Shown here: in pieces, positions 26,524-33,569 of the stretch
Numbering within the stretch: the first letter of the stretch is position 1
Layout: each line of letters opens with the position of its first letter
Assembly (NCBI GenBank): GCA_024641025.1
Contig: JAHEDW010000009.1
Location: forward strand, 1 to 49,234
Direction of reading: 5' to 3'
Length of the DNA: 49,234 nucleotides
Source: Gallionella sp.
GTDB lineage: Bacteria > Pseudomonadota > Gammaproteobacteria > Burkholderiales > Gallionellaceae
Made by a program: the position numbers and the translations under genes
Notes under the pieces: generated by a model
Databases searched by the model: none
The model's input: the letters and a program-made list of their open reading frames with translations, nothing else
What the model was told of the DNA's origin: nothing

Positions 26524-27130
26524 GCTTGATATTCCCGAGATGATCGATGTCATGTTCGATCTGGAAGGCGGAACCATACCCGCTGCTTACCGCAATGCAC
26601 TTTGGGGTGCATTGCAGTGCCATGCCCCGCAACTCGCAGAAGAAAAACTGGTTGGTGTTTTGCCATTGAAGTCGTCAGTAAACAACCAAGGTATGCTACT
26701 TGCTAAACGTGCAAAGCTGGTGATTCGAATGCCTAAAGCGCTTGCCAAAATTGCTGCAGCCAAGCTTACTGGACAACTTCTTGATATAGCAGGAAGTGAG
26801 TTACGCGTTGGTGCAGCGAAATCACGACCGGTAATGCCCTATCCCACGATCCACGCACAACTGGTGACGGGCTCCAGTGATGAGGTGGCCTTCACAGAAG
26901 ATATAAAGAAACAGATGGATGAACTAGGCGTTTCAGGGAAGCTCATCTGCGGAAAGCGCGTCACCGTCAACGACGGTAATAGAACAATCCATGGTTTCAG
27001 CCTCGTTTTGCATGACCTGAAACCAGATGCATCGTTACAATTGCAGTATGCCGGCCTTGGTGACGAGCGTCGGTTTGGTTGTGGCATTTTTGTACCCTAT
27101 AAGGTAATAACAGGTTTGAGTGAGGATTGA
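26516..27130 (+). CDS. Cas6/Cmx6-like protein, stand-alone, beside dsr
   Basis: A 204-aa protein that resembles the type I-MYXAN Cas6/Cmx6 family of CRISPR RNA endonucleases. The start VMFDLEGGTIPAAYRNALWG, a central SRPVMPYPTIHAQLVTG, and the C-terminal glycine-rich LGDERRFGCGIFVPYK (about 181-196) all follow the pattern I remember for that family; the last is the Cas6 RNA-binding G-loop. H36 (LQCHAPQL) is a candidate for the catalytic histidine. No repeat array or other cas gene is visible. The start is TTG at 26516 (AGG 6 nt upstream, 8-nt overlap with the previous gene) or ATG at 26540. Function here is unknown; RNA binding or cleavage is an inference. Confidence 0.7.
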   Translation: MDKLDIPEMIDVMFDLEGGTIPAAYRNALWGALQCHAPQLAEEKLVGVLPLKSSVNNQGMLLAKRAKLVIRMPKALAKIAAAKLTGQLLDIAGSELRVGAAKSRPVMPYPTIHAQLVTGSSDEVAFTEDIKKQMDELGVSGKLICGKRVTVNDGNRTIHGFSLVLHDLKPDASLQLQYAGLGDERRFGCGIFVPYKVITGLSED

Positions 27131-27165
27131 GTATTATTATTTCTCTTTATTGATGGAGGTCAGTC

Positions 27166-27495
27166 ATGGGATATACAGTTGCAGGCAAGGAAGTTGAAAC
27201 CGATGATGATGGCTACTTATTGGAGCCAGACTATAGCGAAGAAGTAGTAAACGTCATCGCAGCGGCAGAAGGCATTGAGCTAACGTCCAAACATTGGGAG
27301 GTCATTAATTACATGCGCGAACAGTACCGCGAAGAAGGACACACGCCCAATTTCCGCAACATGCTGAAAGGCGTGAATGAATTCTGGCCGGAAGCAGACA
27401 GCAAAGCCCTGTATGATCTATTTCCGACCGGACCTGCTAAGCAAGGTGCAAAAGTTGCCGGCCTGCCCCAGCCTTATGGCAAGGGCGGATATTGA
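27166..27495 (+). CDS. DsrC-family protein lacking both catalytic cysteines (RspA-like)
   Basis: A 109-aa DsrC/TusE-fold protein with an SD GGAGG before the ATG. It keeps the fold residues (ELTSKHWEVINYMREQY, LYDLFPTGPAKQGAKVAGLP), but the C-terminal arm ends QPYGKGGY, so the penultimate cysteine is missing and the inner one is an alanine or glycine. The protein has no cysteine at all and cannot carry sulfur. DsrC relatives of this kind have been grouped as RspA, presumed regulatory. Placed in the gene set that diverges from dsrA. Confidence 0.88.
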   Translation: MGYTVAGKEVETDDDGYLLEPDYSEEVVNVIAAAEGIELTSKHWEVINYMREQYREEGHTPNFRNMLKGVNEFWPEADSKALYDLFPTGPAKQGAKVAGLPQPYGKGGY

Positions 27496-27530
27496 AGCTA
27501 CGGTGAAATGAAAATGACAGGACAATTATC

Positions 27531-28016
27531 ATGAGCACTGAAAACTTGCACCCCAATGTCAAGCTTGATTTACGCGGTTTGACCTGCCCTGCTCCGCTTC
27601 TAGGTGCCAAGCGTGTGGTGGACGATCTGAAGAAGGAACAGGTCTTGTTACTGATATCGGATTGCCCCGGCACCAAAGACGACCTTTTCGCCTGGGCTGA
27701 GCAGACCCACAATGATGTATTGAAGACCGAAGCGATGCCGGACGGCGGCACTGGATATTACATCATGAAGGGCAAGGGCGCCGAACAGAAGGCGAATGTG
27801 ATACTCGATATTCGTGGCGTCCTTTGTCCAGGACCCATCGTGGAAGCCAAAAAACTGCTGAATGCCATGAATTCTGGCGAGGTTCTCAAGCTTGTCAGCA
27901 ACTGTCCTGGCATCCGCTCCGACATCGTTGGTTGGGCGGAAATGACGCACATCAAGATACTCAGCACCGTTGAAGTCGATGCCGGCGAGTATGAGTTTTA
28001 CCTGCAAAAGGGTTGA
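27531..28016 (+). CDS. Tandem TusA-TusA sulfur-carrier protein
   Basis: A 161-aa cytoplasmic protein made of two TusA/SirA domains: the first around LDLRGLTCPAPLLGAK with C19, the second around LDIRGVLCPGPIVEAKK with C99. Both keep the CPxP-type active site that carries a persulfide (CPAP and CPGP). Each half also has a second cysteine (C45 in SDCPGTKDD, C125 in SNCPGIRSD). Stand-alone TusA is about 75 aa, so this is a true duplication and fusion. It follows the DsrC-like gene by 35 nt. The likely role is sulfur relay or buffering towards DsrEFH and DsrC. Confidence 0.88.
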   Translation: MSTENLHPNVKLDLRGLTCPAPLLGAKRVVDDLKKEQVLLLISDCPGTKDDLFAWAEQTHNDVLKTEAMPDGGTGYYIMKGKGAEQKANVILDIRGVLCPGPIVEAKKLLNAMNSGEVLKLVSNCPGIRSDIVGWAEMTHIKILSTVEVDAGEYEFYLQKG

Positions 28017-28037
28017 TACGGGTTCTGCCCTTCTCAC

Positions 28038-28634
28038 ATGCGCATCAAAAGCCAATGGTTTAAAAGCGACCGGGAGAAAACGCCACAGGAAGTTGCAGGT
28101 GCGATGGCGTTTACCATCTGGCGCATTGCCGACAACGCACTAAAGAATACGCGAAAGGCGAATTTCGAGATCGCCATCGGCCCACAGTATTTTCTGTTCC
28201 TTACTGAATTCCTGATTTTCCTGATCCAGGTTGCCGACCGCATTGCTCACCGACAATTGACTGCCGAAGATCGTTTTGCATTCACGAGCACTTTGGCCAA
28301 TCGAGTCGCCGAGACCTTGGCTGAAAATCAAAGCAGGTTGATGGGTGACAGCATTGCCAGTCACAAACAGCATTTCATCGACAACCTCAACCAGCGCGCA
28401 GGAGAATATGCTGATTTCAACTACGGGGAAGATGGGCCTGAATTTGCCTTCACCCGTTACCTGGCATTTTGTATGCGGGAAGTCATGGACGAAAAGGACG
28501 TCGAATGGGTAATAGACCAGATGATGAGCATTGAAGCCCCTGAGACAGTAGAAATGGTGGAAAAGACCATGAACAACCTGTTTACGGCAGAACCTGGACC
28601 GCCACGCACCCGCAAAAGAGTCAGTGGCGATTAA
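28038..28634 (+). CDS. Hypothetical helical protein in the dsr-side gene set
   Basis: A 198-aa protein starting MRIKSQWFKSDREKTPQEVA, predicted almost wholly helical. One hydrophobic stretch at about 51-64 (YFLFLTEFLIFLIQ) may be a buried helix rather than a membrane span. One cysteine only. It lies 21 nt after the tandem TusA gene and 26 nt before the dioxygenase, so it is in the same operon. Not recognised. Confidence 0.72.
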   Translation: MRIKSQWFKSDREKTPQEVAGAMAFTIWRIADNALKNTRKANFEIAIGPQYFLFLTEFLIFLIQVADRIAHRQLTAEDRFAFTSTLANRVAETLAENQSRLMGDSIASHKQHFIDNLNQRAGEYADFNYGEDGPEFAFTRYLAFCMREVMDEKDVEWVIDQMMSIEAPETVEMVEKTMNNLFTAEPGPPRTRKRVSGD

Positions 28635-28660
28635 ATCGGGGGCATGCACTACCCACAGAC

Positions 28661-29539
28661 ATGCACACGCCTTTCGATCCGGACAATACGACTGAATATC
28701 TCCGCTGGCGCGACGACAAGTTGGCCAATGCCATCACCGACACCAACGAACTCATTGTAGAGATCAAGGATCCGCGCTCCCTGACTGAGGCAGAACACGC
28801 TGCCTTATTGGAGCGATGCCGGCGCAGTAACATGGTGATTTATTCAGCCCACCAAAATGTGCATGACGAAATCATGGTGCGTCAGCTAGGATCACAGTTC
28901 GGACTGAACAACCTAGACGCGAATTGGCTGGCGGACGAAGACGGCATCACGCGAGTCAAGGTAAGCACTGAAGTCGGACAACGCCAAGCATACATTCCCT
29001 ATACCAATCGCGCCATCAAATGGCATACCGATGGCTATTACAATCCACCCGAACGGAAGATACGCGGCATGATTTTGCACTGCGCGCAGAGTGCCGGCAT
29101 GGGTGGCGAGAATCGGTTGATGGATCACGAGATCGCCTACATGATGTTGCGAGACATCAATGCTGATTATATCCGCTCACTCTCCGAGCCGGACGCGATG
29201 ACAATTCCGGCACGCACCGACGAGGATGGTGTGGCGCGAGCCGCACAAACAGGCCCTGTATTCTCAGTGGATCCAGAAAGCCAAAGCTTGCATATGCGCT
29301 ATACCGCACGCACCCGAAGCATCGAGTGGAAGCAGGATCAAATTACTTTGGAAGCAGTCTCTGCTTTGGAAAAACTGCTCGCGTCCGACATGCCTCACAT
29401 ACACCGCACGCGACTCGAGCCCGGCATGGGTTTGCTTTGCAACAACGTGTTACATGACCGAACTGCATTCAATGATGATCCCGAAAATCCTCGCCTGCTT
29501 TACCGCGCACGATATTACGAACGCATCTCAGGGAGTTAA
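28661..29539 (+). CDS. TauD/TfdA-family Fe(II)/2-oxoglutarate dioxygenase
   Basis: A 292-aa cytoplasmic oxygenase. The metal triad is visible as H122-x-D124 (IKWHTDGYYN) and H265 (NNVLHDRTAF), with R282/R284 for 2-oxoglutarate (LLYRARYYERI). The family includes taurine dioxygenase and gamma-butyrobetaine hydroxylase. In this setting an organosulfonate that releases sulfite would make sense, but nothing in the sequence fixes the substrate. It is the last gene of the plus-strand set and ends before a strong bidirectional terminator. Confidence 0.85.
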   Translation: MHTPFDPDNTTEYLRWRDDKLANAITDTNELIVEIKDPRSLTEAEHAALLERCRRSNMVIYSAHQNVHDEIMVRQLGSQFGLNNLDANWLADEDGITRVKVSTEVGQRQAYIPYTNRAIKWHTDGYYNPPERKIRGMILHCAQSAGMGGENRLMDHEIAYMMLRDINADYIRSLSEPDAMTIPARTDEDGVARAAQTGPVFSVDPESQSLHMRYTARTRSIEWKQDQITLEAVSALEKLLASDMPHIHRTRLEPGMGLLCNNVLHDRTAFNDDPENPRLLYRARYYERISGS

Positions 29540-29557
29540 TAGACACCTACAAATAAA

Positions 29558-29584
29558 AAAGCCCGCCTATAACAGGCGGGCTTT
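29558..29584. terminator. Bidirectional rho-independent terminator
   Basis: AAAGCCCGCC-N7-GGCGGGCTTT, a perfect 10-bp stem with A/T tracts on both sides. It ends the plus-strand set after the dioxygenase and the minus-strand fadL gene, which converge here. Confidence 0.92.
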
Positions 29585-29611
29585 GAATACAAACGAATTA
29601 CTTTTTCTGAA

Positions 29612-30877
29612 TCAGAGCTTCCAGCTATAGGCTACACCCAGTGAGTCCTGATACATATGGATGTTTGCTTCACCGCCACCCTGAGATGGGGCAATCGAAC
29701 CTGAGCCGTTGACTTTCTTCTCGAACGCATGCATGTACGCTAGGGAAACTTCAGACTTGTTGGCAAGCGTCCAGGTTCCGCCTAATGTCAAATGATTCTC
29801 AACAACTCCCGGTGCCAGGATATTGAAGAATGTCTGACTGTCAGGAATCGGTTGCTTATTTGTGCTGAAGCCCGCGCGTACCGTAAAATCAGCATTGTAT
29901 GCGTGGCTCAGGCCAAGTTTGAAGGAAGTAACATCCTTCCAACCGAAACCCGCGCCATTGTCAGCACCTAATGGTCCACCCGCAGTATTGGTGTTCGCAA
30001 TCGACTTGACATCTCCGTACTGAATGGTCTGGATGTCGAATGCAACAACGGTTGACGGGCTGGCCTCCACGGCGATACCGACACCATAGTTGGCAGGAAT
30101 GTCAAAGCCACCCTGCTCGGCAAATAATCCCTTGTATTTGTCGAATTTACCCATCTTGGTCTTGGTCTGGTAAGTCGCGCCCAGCGTCACAGCCGGTGAT
30201 ACTTTCCCAGTCCAACCCAGACGCAAGCCATACCCTGTCGAAGTATCCTTGCCATTGTTGGTCAAGTTATTTGGATCGCTCGTCATCGCTGCAAATGGCT
30301 CCAAACCCTTAGCTTCGAAGCTTTGGTAGGCCAGATTCAGCGAGACACCAACAGCGTTGTCCGGGTTGATCTTCATCGCCCAGGTCGGAGCGATAAACAA
30401 CTGTTCCAGATTCACACCTGCCGGGCTTGAGCCGCCAAAGTTGGTAAAGGGACTGCTAGCATAGTCGGTATTCATCCCTCCATTACCATAGACCGACACG
30501 CCGAGGGACATGTCAGGATTCATCATGTGGTTGTAGCCAAATTCCGGGATGAAGAAAGTAGACTTATTGTTACCATCATATGATCCATCCAACGAACAAG
30601 TTCCAGGCCCGCATGGAAAGGAATTGCCGGTAATATCTGAACCACGATTAGGTTTGAACATATCCAAACCAAGATCGATACGATCACCTACCATCACCAT
30701 TCCAGCAGGATTGGTGGCTGCAGCAAGGGAATCCTGAGGCAATGCAATGCCAACCCCAGCCATACCTTTAGCTTTAATGCCGTAACCGTGAGAAAAATAG
30801 CCATTGGTCGCATGTGCGAGCGGCGAAGCCATTACGCCAGCGGTGATCAGTGATACAGCGATCTTATTCAATTTCAT
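29612..30877 (-). CDS. FadL/OmpP1/TodX-type outer-membrane transporter
   Basis: A 421-aa outer-membrane beta-barrel with signal peptide (about 1-23, ending SPLAHA) and the family start TNGYFSHGYGIKAKGMAGVGIA, which plugs the barrel. Residues such as DSLAAATNPAGM and the C-terminal SLGVAYSWKL are typical. FadL proteins let hydrophobic molecules such as fatty acids or hydrocarbons cross the outer membrane. In sulfur oxidisers they are often found near sulfur genes, and uptake of hydrophobic sulfur is a possible role (inference). It lies downstream of dsrE2 with a 58-nt gap, perhaps in one transcript. Confidence 0.93.
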   Translation of the reverse strand: MKLNKIAVSLITAGVMASPLAHATNGYFSHGYGIKAKGMAGVGIALPQDSLAAATNPAGMVMVGDRIDLGLDMFKPNRGSDITGNSFPCGPGTCSLDGSYDGNNKSTFFIPEFGYNHMMNPDMSLGVSVYGNGGMNTDYASSPFTNFGGSSPAGVNLEQLFIAPTWAMKINPDNAVGVSLNLAYQSFEAKGLEPFAAMTSDPNNLTNNGKDTSTGYGLRLGWTGKVSPAVTLGATYQTKTKMGKFDKYKGLFAEQGGFDIPANYGVGIAVEASPSTVVAFDIQTIQYGDVKSIANTNTAGGPLGADNGAGFGWKDVTSFKLGLSHAYNADFTVRAGFSTNKQPIPDSQTFFNILAPGVVENHLTLGGTWTLANKSEVSLAYMHAFEKKVNGSGSIAPSQGGGEANIHMYQDSLGVAYSWKL

Positions 30878-30935
30878 GAAAAACTCCCCTAATTAATAAA
30901 AATACCCCTACCAACTTACAAGATTCAATCGCAAT

Positions 30936-31406
30936 CTAAACAAACAAGCAGATGTCAGTGTCACCGGCAAAACCCATGAACATCGCCGCACCACCGTATT
31001 CACACTGCTCAATGAATTCGCTCTTGTCGAATTCGAACAGGTCGACAGTCATTTGGCAAGCGATAAACTTGACGTCAGCCTCAAGACACAAGCTGCGCAA
31101 CTCTTCCAGCGATGCGACACCATGCTTCTTGAGTTTTTGCTTCATCATCATGGTCGCCATCGATTCCATGCCGGGCAACATCTGCACCATCACTGGCATC
31201 GGAACGGGCATCGGCATCGCTGGGTTTGCCAGCGGGCTGATCATCACGTTCGAAAGGTCCTTGCGTAGCAATTGCAAGCCGTAAAAGGTAAAGAACACTT
31301 GAACTTCATAGCCCAATGCTGCAGCGGTAGAAGCAAGGATGAACGGAGGATACGCCATATCAAGCGTACCCTTAGTGGCGATGATCGCCATTTTCTTGGT
31401 CGTCAT
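30936..31406 (-). CDS. dsrE2: DsrE2-type membrane-associated sulfur carrier
   Basis: A 156-aa DsrE/DsrF-like protein of the DsrE2A kind. It has the fold start KKMAIIATKGTLDMAYPPFI and a hydrophobic, methionine- and proline-rich middle (about 60-90) that may insert in the membrane. Conserved cysteines are C107 and C117 (SLCLEADVKFIACQM), with C135 and C153 further on. It works with TusA in moving sulfane sulfur to DsrEFH. The usual partner rhodanese (rhd) is absent here. It is 37 nt downstream of tusA. Confidence 0.9.
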   Translation of the reverse strand: MTTKKMAIIATKGTLDMAYPPFILASTAAALGYEVQVFFTFYGLQLLRKDLSNVMISPLANPAMPMPVPMPVMVQMLPGMESMATMMMKQKLKKHGVASLEELRSLCLEADVKFIACQMTVDLFEFDKSEFIEQCEYGGAAMFMGFAGDTDICLFV

Positions 31407-31443
31407 TTCATTTCCTTAGGAATGGAGTGGGCTGAAAAGATAC

Positions 31444-31671
31444 TTACTTCTTCTTCATGAAAAATATGTATTTCCCACCTTCTTCAGCAGTAGATAACAA
31501 GGGGTTCCCGGTCTGGTCGGAAAATGCCTGCATATCCTTTACTGCACCGCAATCCGTAGCAATCATTTTCAGTACTTGTCCGGATGCCATATCGGACAGC
31601 GCTTTTTTGGTTTTCAGGATAGGTAACGGGCAGGACAAGCCGCTCGCATCAAATTCTTTATCAAAGTCCAT
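31444..31671 (-). CDS. tusA: TusA sulfur-carrier protein
   Basis: A 75-aa TusA with the active-site CPxP (C14 in GLSCPLPILKTKKAL) and a second cysteine at C41 or nearby (ATDCGAVKD). GGAG precedes the ATG by 8 nt. It carries persulfide sulfur from the membrane/DsrE2 side to DsrEFH. It begins the tusA-dsrE2 pair, whose upstream region shares an operator-like element with dsrA. Confidence 0.95.
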   Translation of the reverse strand: MDFDKEFDASGLSCPLPILKTKKALSDMASGQVLKMIATDCGAVKDMQAFSDQTGNPLLSTAEEGGKYIFFMKKK

Positions 31672-32108
31672 ATTTAAATCTCCTGCATGTCATTAAAATT
31701 AATCACTACCGAGTTCAAATTCGTATTGAAACTACGAAAAGTCTGCCATTATAGGAATAAGCAACTAATTATCGTCCATACCCACAAAGGGTTTAAGGGA
31801 TAACCCTTTAGGGTTATTTCTCAATATTTGAAGGTACATTCCAATGCGGACAGCAATATAAATTTTGCTTTATTATGGTGCCACGTTAAAGATGTTACGT
31901 CTCTTATCCAAATCGAACAACACCCTATTAGAAAAATACTAGCGAATCATTCATAGTTCGCAGATTCGTGTTGCCTGCAATAAGGATATACTGGATTTAC
32001 AGTATTTTTGAATATCATACCAAACTGTAAGCTTCATCACGCGTCAAACGATGATCCAATTGTGATGGTTACTCAATTACCCCACTATTAATAATACACA
32101 TTAAATAT
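31672..32108. other. 437-nt divergent intergenic region tusA / dsbC-like
   Basis: No gene is seen. On the minus strand a perfect -10 TATAAT (31748-31753), without a good -35, probably serves tusA. The tandem operator-like element follows at 31780-31817. The rest up to 32108 is A/T-rich and without clear structure; the 60 nt before the dsbC-like start are almost pure A/T. Confidence 0.6.
31780..31817. promoter_or_regulatory. Tandem operator-like element upstream of tusA-dsrE2
   Basis: ACCC-N5-GGGT at 31780-31792 and the perfect palindrome ATAACCCTTTAGGGTTAT (8-bp arms, 2-nt centre) at 31800-31817. It matches the dsrA element in both sites and in the 20-nt spacing. Centres fall near -45 and -67 from the start expected from the -10 at 31748-31753. 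Confidence 0.55.
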
Positions 32109-32822
32109 ATGATTAAACTTATTGATTATATAATTTTATTTATGTTTTTTATTACTCATTCTGCTTTTGCTGGCGAAGCCGCCATCAGGGCCGAGATGAC
32201 CAAGAAGTTCCCCTATTCAAAGATCATAAGTATCAACGAAACTCCTTACTTCGGCCTGTACGAAGTAGCATTTGATGACAGGTTGGTCTATACCGACGAG
32301 AAAATGAATTACCTATTTTCGGGGAACATCTTTGATTTACATTCGATGAAGAATCTGACCGAGGTGAGGGAAAAGCAGCTTTATGCGATAAATTTCGAAA
32401 CCTTGCCTTTCGAACTAGCAATCAAGAACGTGAAGGGCAATGGAAAAAGACGGTTGGCCGTATTCACTGATCCAAACTGTACATATTGCAAGAAATTGGA
32501 AAAAGAGATGGTCAACTTGACCGATACGACGATTTTTATTTTCGTATTTCCAATACTTCCCGGCTCTGAAGAAAAGGCCAAGGCCATCTGGTGTTCATCG
32601 GACAGGCTACAATCCTGGGAAGATCAGATGTTAAAGGGCGCGGAACCCAAAGCTGAAAAGGAGTGCGATACTGAAGCGTTGGCCACTATTAGCATGCGTG
32701 CGAAAAAGCTTGGTATCAGCGTGACTCCTACCTTGATTTTCGAGGACGGTGTCATCAAGCCTGGAACACTCACGCTTGAACTGCTAGAGGAGCATCTAAA
32801 GGAAGCACGCCAGATGAATTAA
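32109..32822 (+). CDS. DsbC-type periplasmic thiol:disulfide oxidoreductase
   Basis: A 237-aa exported protein. Residues 1-21 are a signal peptide ending HSAFA. The next 80 residues look like the DsbC dimerisation domain (EMTKKFPYSKIISINETPYF), and the thioredoxin-fold domain has the active site C124-T-Y-C127 in FTDPNCTYCKKLE. The cis-proline loop is SVTPTLIFEDG, and an extra cysteine pair (WCSSD, EKECD) matches the second disulfide of DsbC. It may isomerise or reduce disulfides of periplasmic sulfur proteins, for example c-type cytochromes, SoxY or DsrJ (inference). No SD is evident at this ATG. Confidence 0.88.
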   Translation: MIKLIDYIILFMFFITHSAFAGEAAIRAEMTKKFPYSKIISINETPYFGLYEVAFDDRLVYTDEKMNYLFSGNIFDLHSMKNLTEVREKQLYAINFETLPFELAIKNVKGNGKRRLAVFTDPNCTYCKKLEKEMVNLTDTTIFIFVFPILPGSEEKAKAIWCSSDRLQSWEDQMLKGAEPKAEKECDTEALATISMRAKKLGISVTPTLIFEDGVIKPGTLTLELLEEHLKEARQMN

Positions 32823-32906
32823 TGCCTTGCTAATTAACTAATTACGCTTCGTGGATACCTATTTCTGAGATATCCTCAATGTTATCGTTGAAAATACAAG
32901 GCTGAA

Positions 32907-33377
32907 CTACTGAAGCGCATCCTTGACGATGCCAGCGAGAAGCTCCTCAACCGCATTGAGTGACTTCTGCGATTCTGCGGACCCGACAATCTGGGGCTTG
33001 CGGTAAGCCACACTGACTTCGTTCGGTTTCTCTGGTACTACGTACACAGAGATGACATAGGGACAAAACACGATGTTGTCCGGATCGGCCTCCATCATCT
33101 TGCGCGAAACCACCGCACTACAGAATTCCAATACCTCGGCCTTAAGGTAAATCTGCTTGGTGGCACCCAATTCCTTACCAGTTCGCTCTAGCATTTCGCC
33201 CACATGGGACACATTATTGACGATCAAACCTCGGTCTGTGATTGCCATTTCGACCGCGTCTCTGACGTCTTCAAAACTTCCTGTCTTGGAAAAGACAGCC
33301 ATATGATCGCCTGACGCCAAAGCACCTTGCACCAATCCCGAGAATAGCAAAGCAGTTGCCAATACATGACGAAGCAT
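32907..33377 (-). CDS. Exported DUF302-family protein
   Basis: A 156-aa protein with a signal peptide (about 1-22, ending GALASG). Its mature part follows the DUF302 pattern (KTGSFEDVRDAVEMAITDRG, then C-x-A-type positions EFCSAVVSRKMMEADPDNIVFCPYVISVYV). The start is ATG 33377, with AGGAG at 7 nt; a TTG start 15 nt earlier would overlap that SD. DUF302 proteins are common near periplasmic sulfur genes but have no settled role. Two mature-part cysteines are present. Confidence 0.85.
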   Translation of the reverse strand: MLRHVLATALLFSGLVQGALASGDHMAVFSKTGSFEDVRDAVEMAITDRGLIVNNVSHVGEMLERTGKELGATKQIYLKAEVLEFCSAVVSRKMMEADPDNIVFCPYVISVYVVPEKPNEVSVAYRKPQIVGSAESQKSLNAVEELLAGIVKDALQ

Positions 33378-33508
33378 GATTTGACTCCTCAAGTTATTAC
33401 GTGATCATTGTAGCTCAATCGCCTTTGATTGGCCCAAACTGATCAAGCAATAGTTATTTAAGCACTGATATCCTGAAAGAAGAATTTGTTGTTGGACCAA
33501 CAGATTAA

Positions 33509-33539
33509 AGAAAAAATCCCACCAGATGATCTGGTGGGA
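33509..33539 (-). terminator. Terminator of the porin gene
   Basis: A perfect 10-bp stem TCCCACCAGA-N3-TCTGGTGGGA (33517-33539) followed on the minus strand by a TTTTTTC run. It lies 30 nt after the porin stop. Confidence 0.9.
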
Positions 33540-33569
33540 AAGAGGAAATTTCAATGAAAAAATGACTTC

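Noticed and set aside
26134-29539. A CRISPR array near the Cas6-like gene
   Set aside because: No regularly spaced direct repeats of 25-40 nt are seen in this stretch or in the other intergenic regions.
30936-31671. A rhodanese gene completing an rhd-tusA-dsrE2 set
   Set aside because: No rhodanese-type frame is found beside tusA or dsrE2; neighbouring frames are fadL and the dsbC-like gene.
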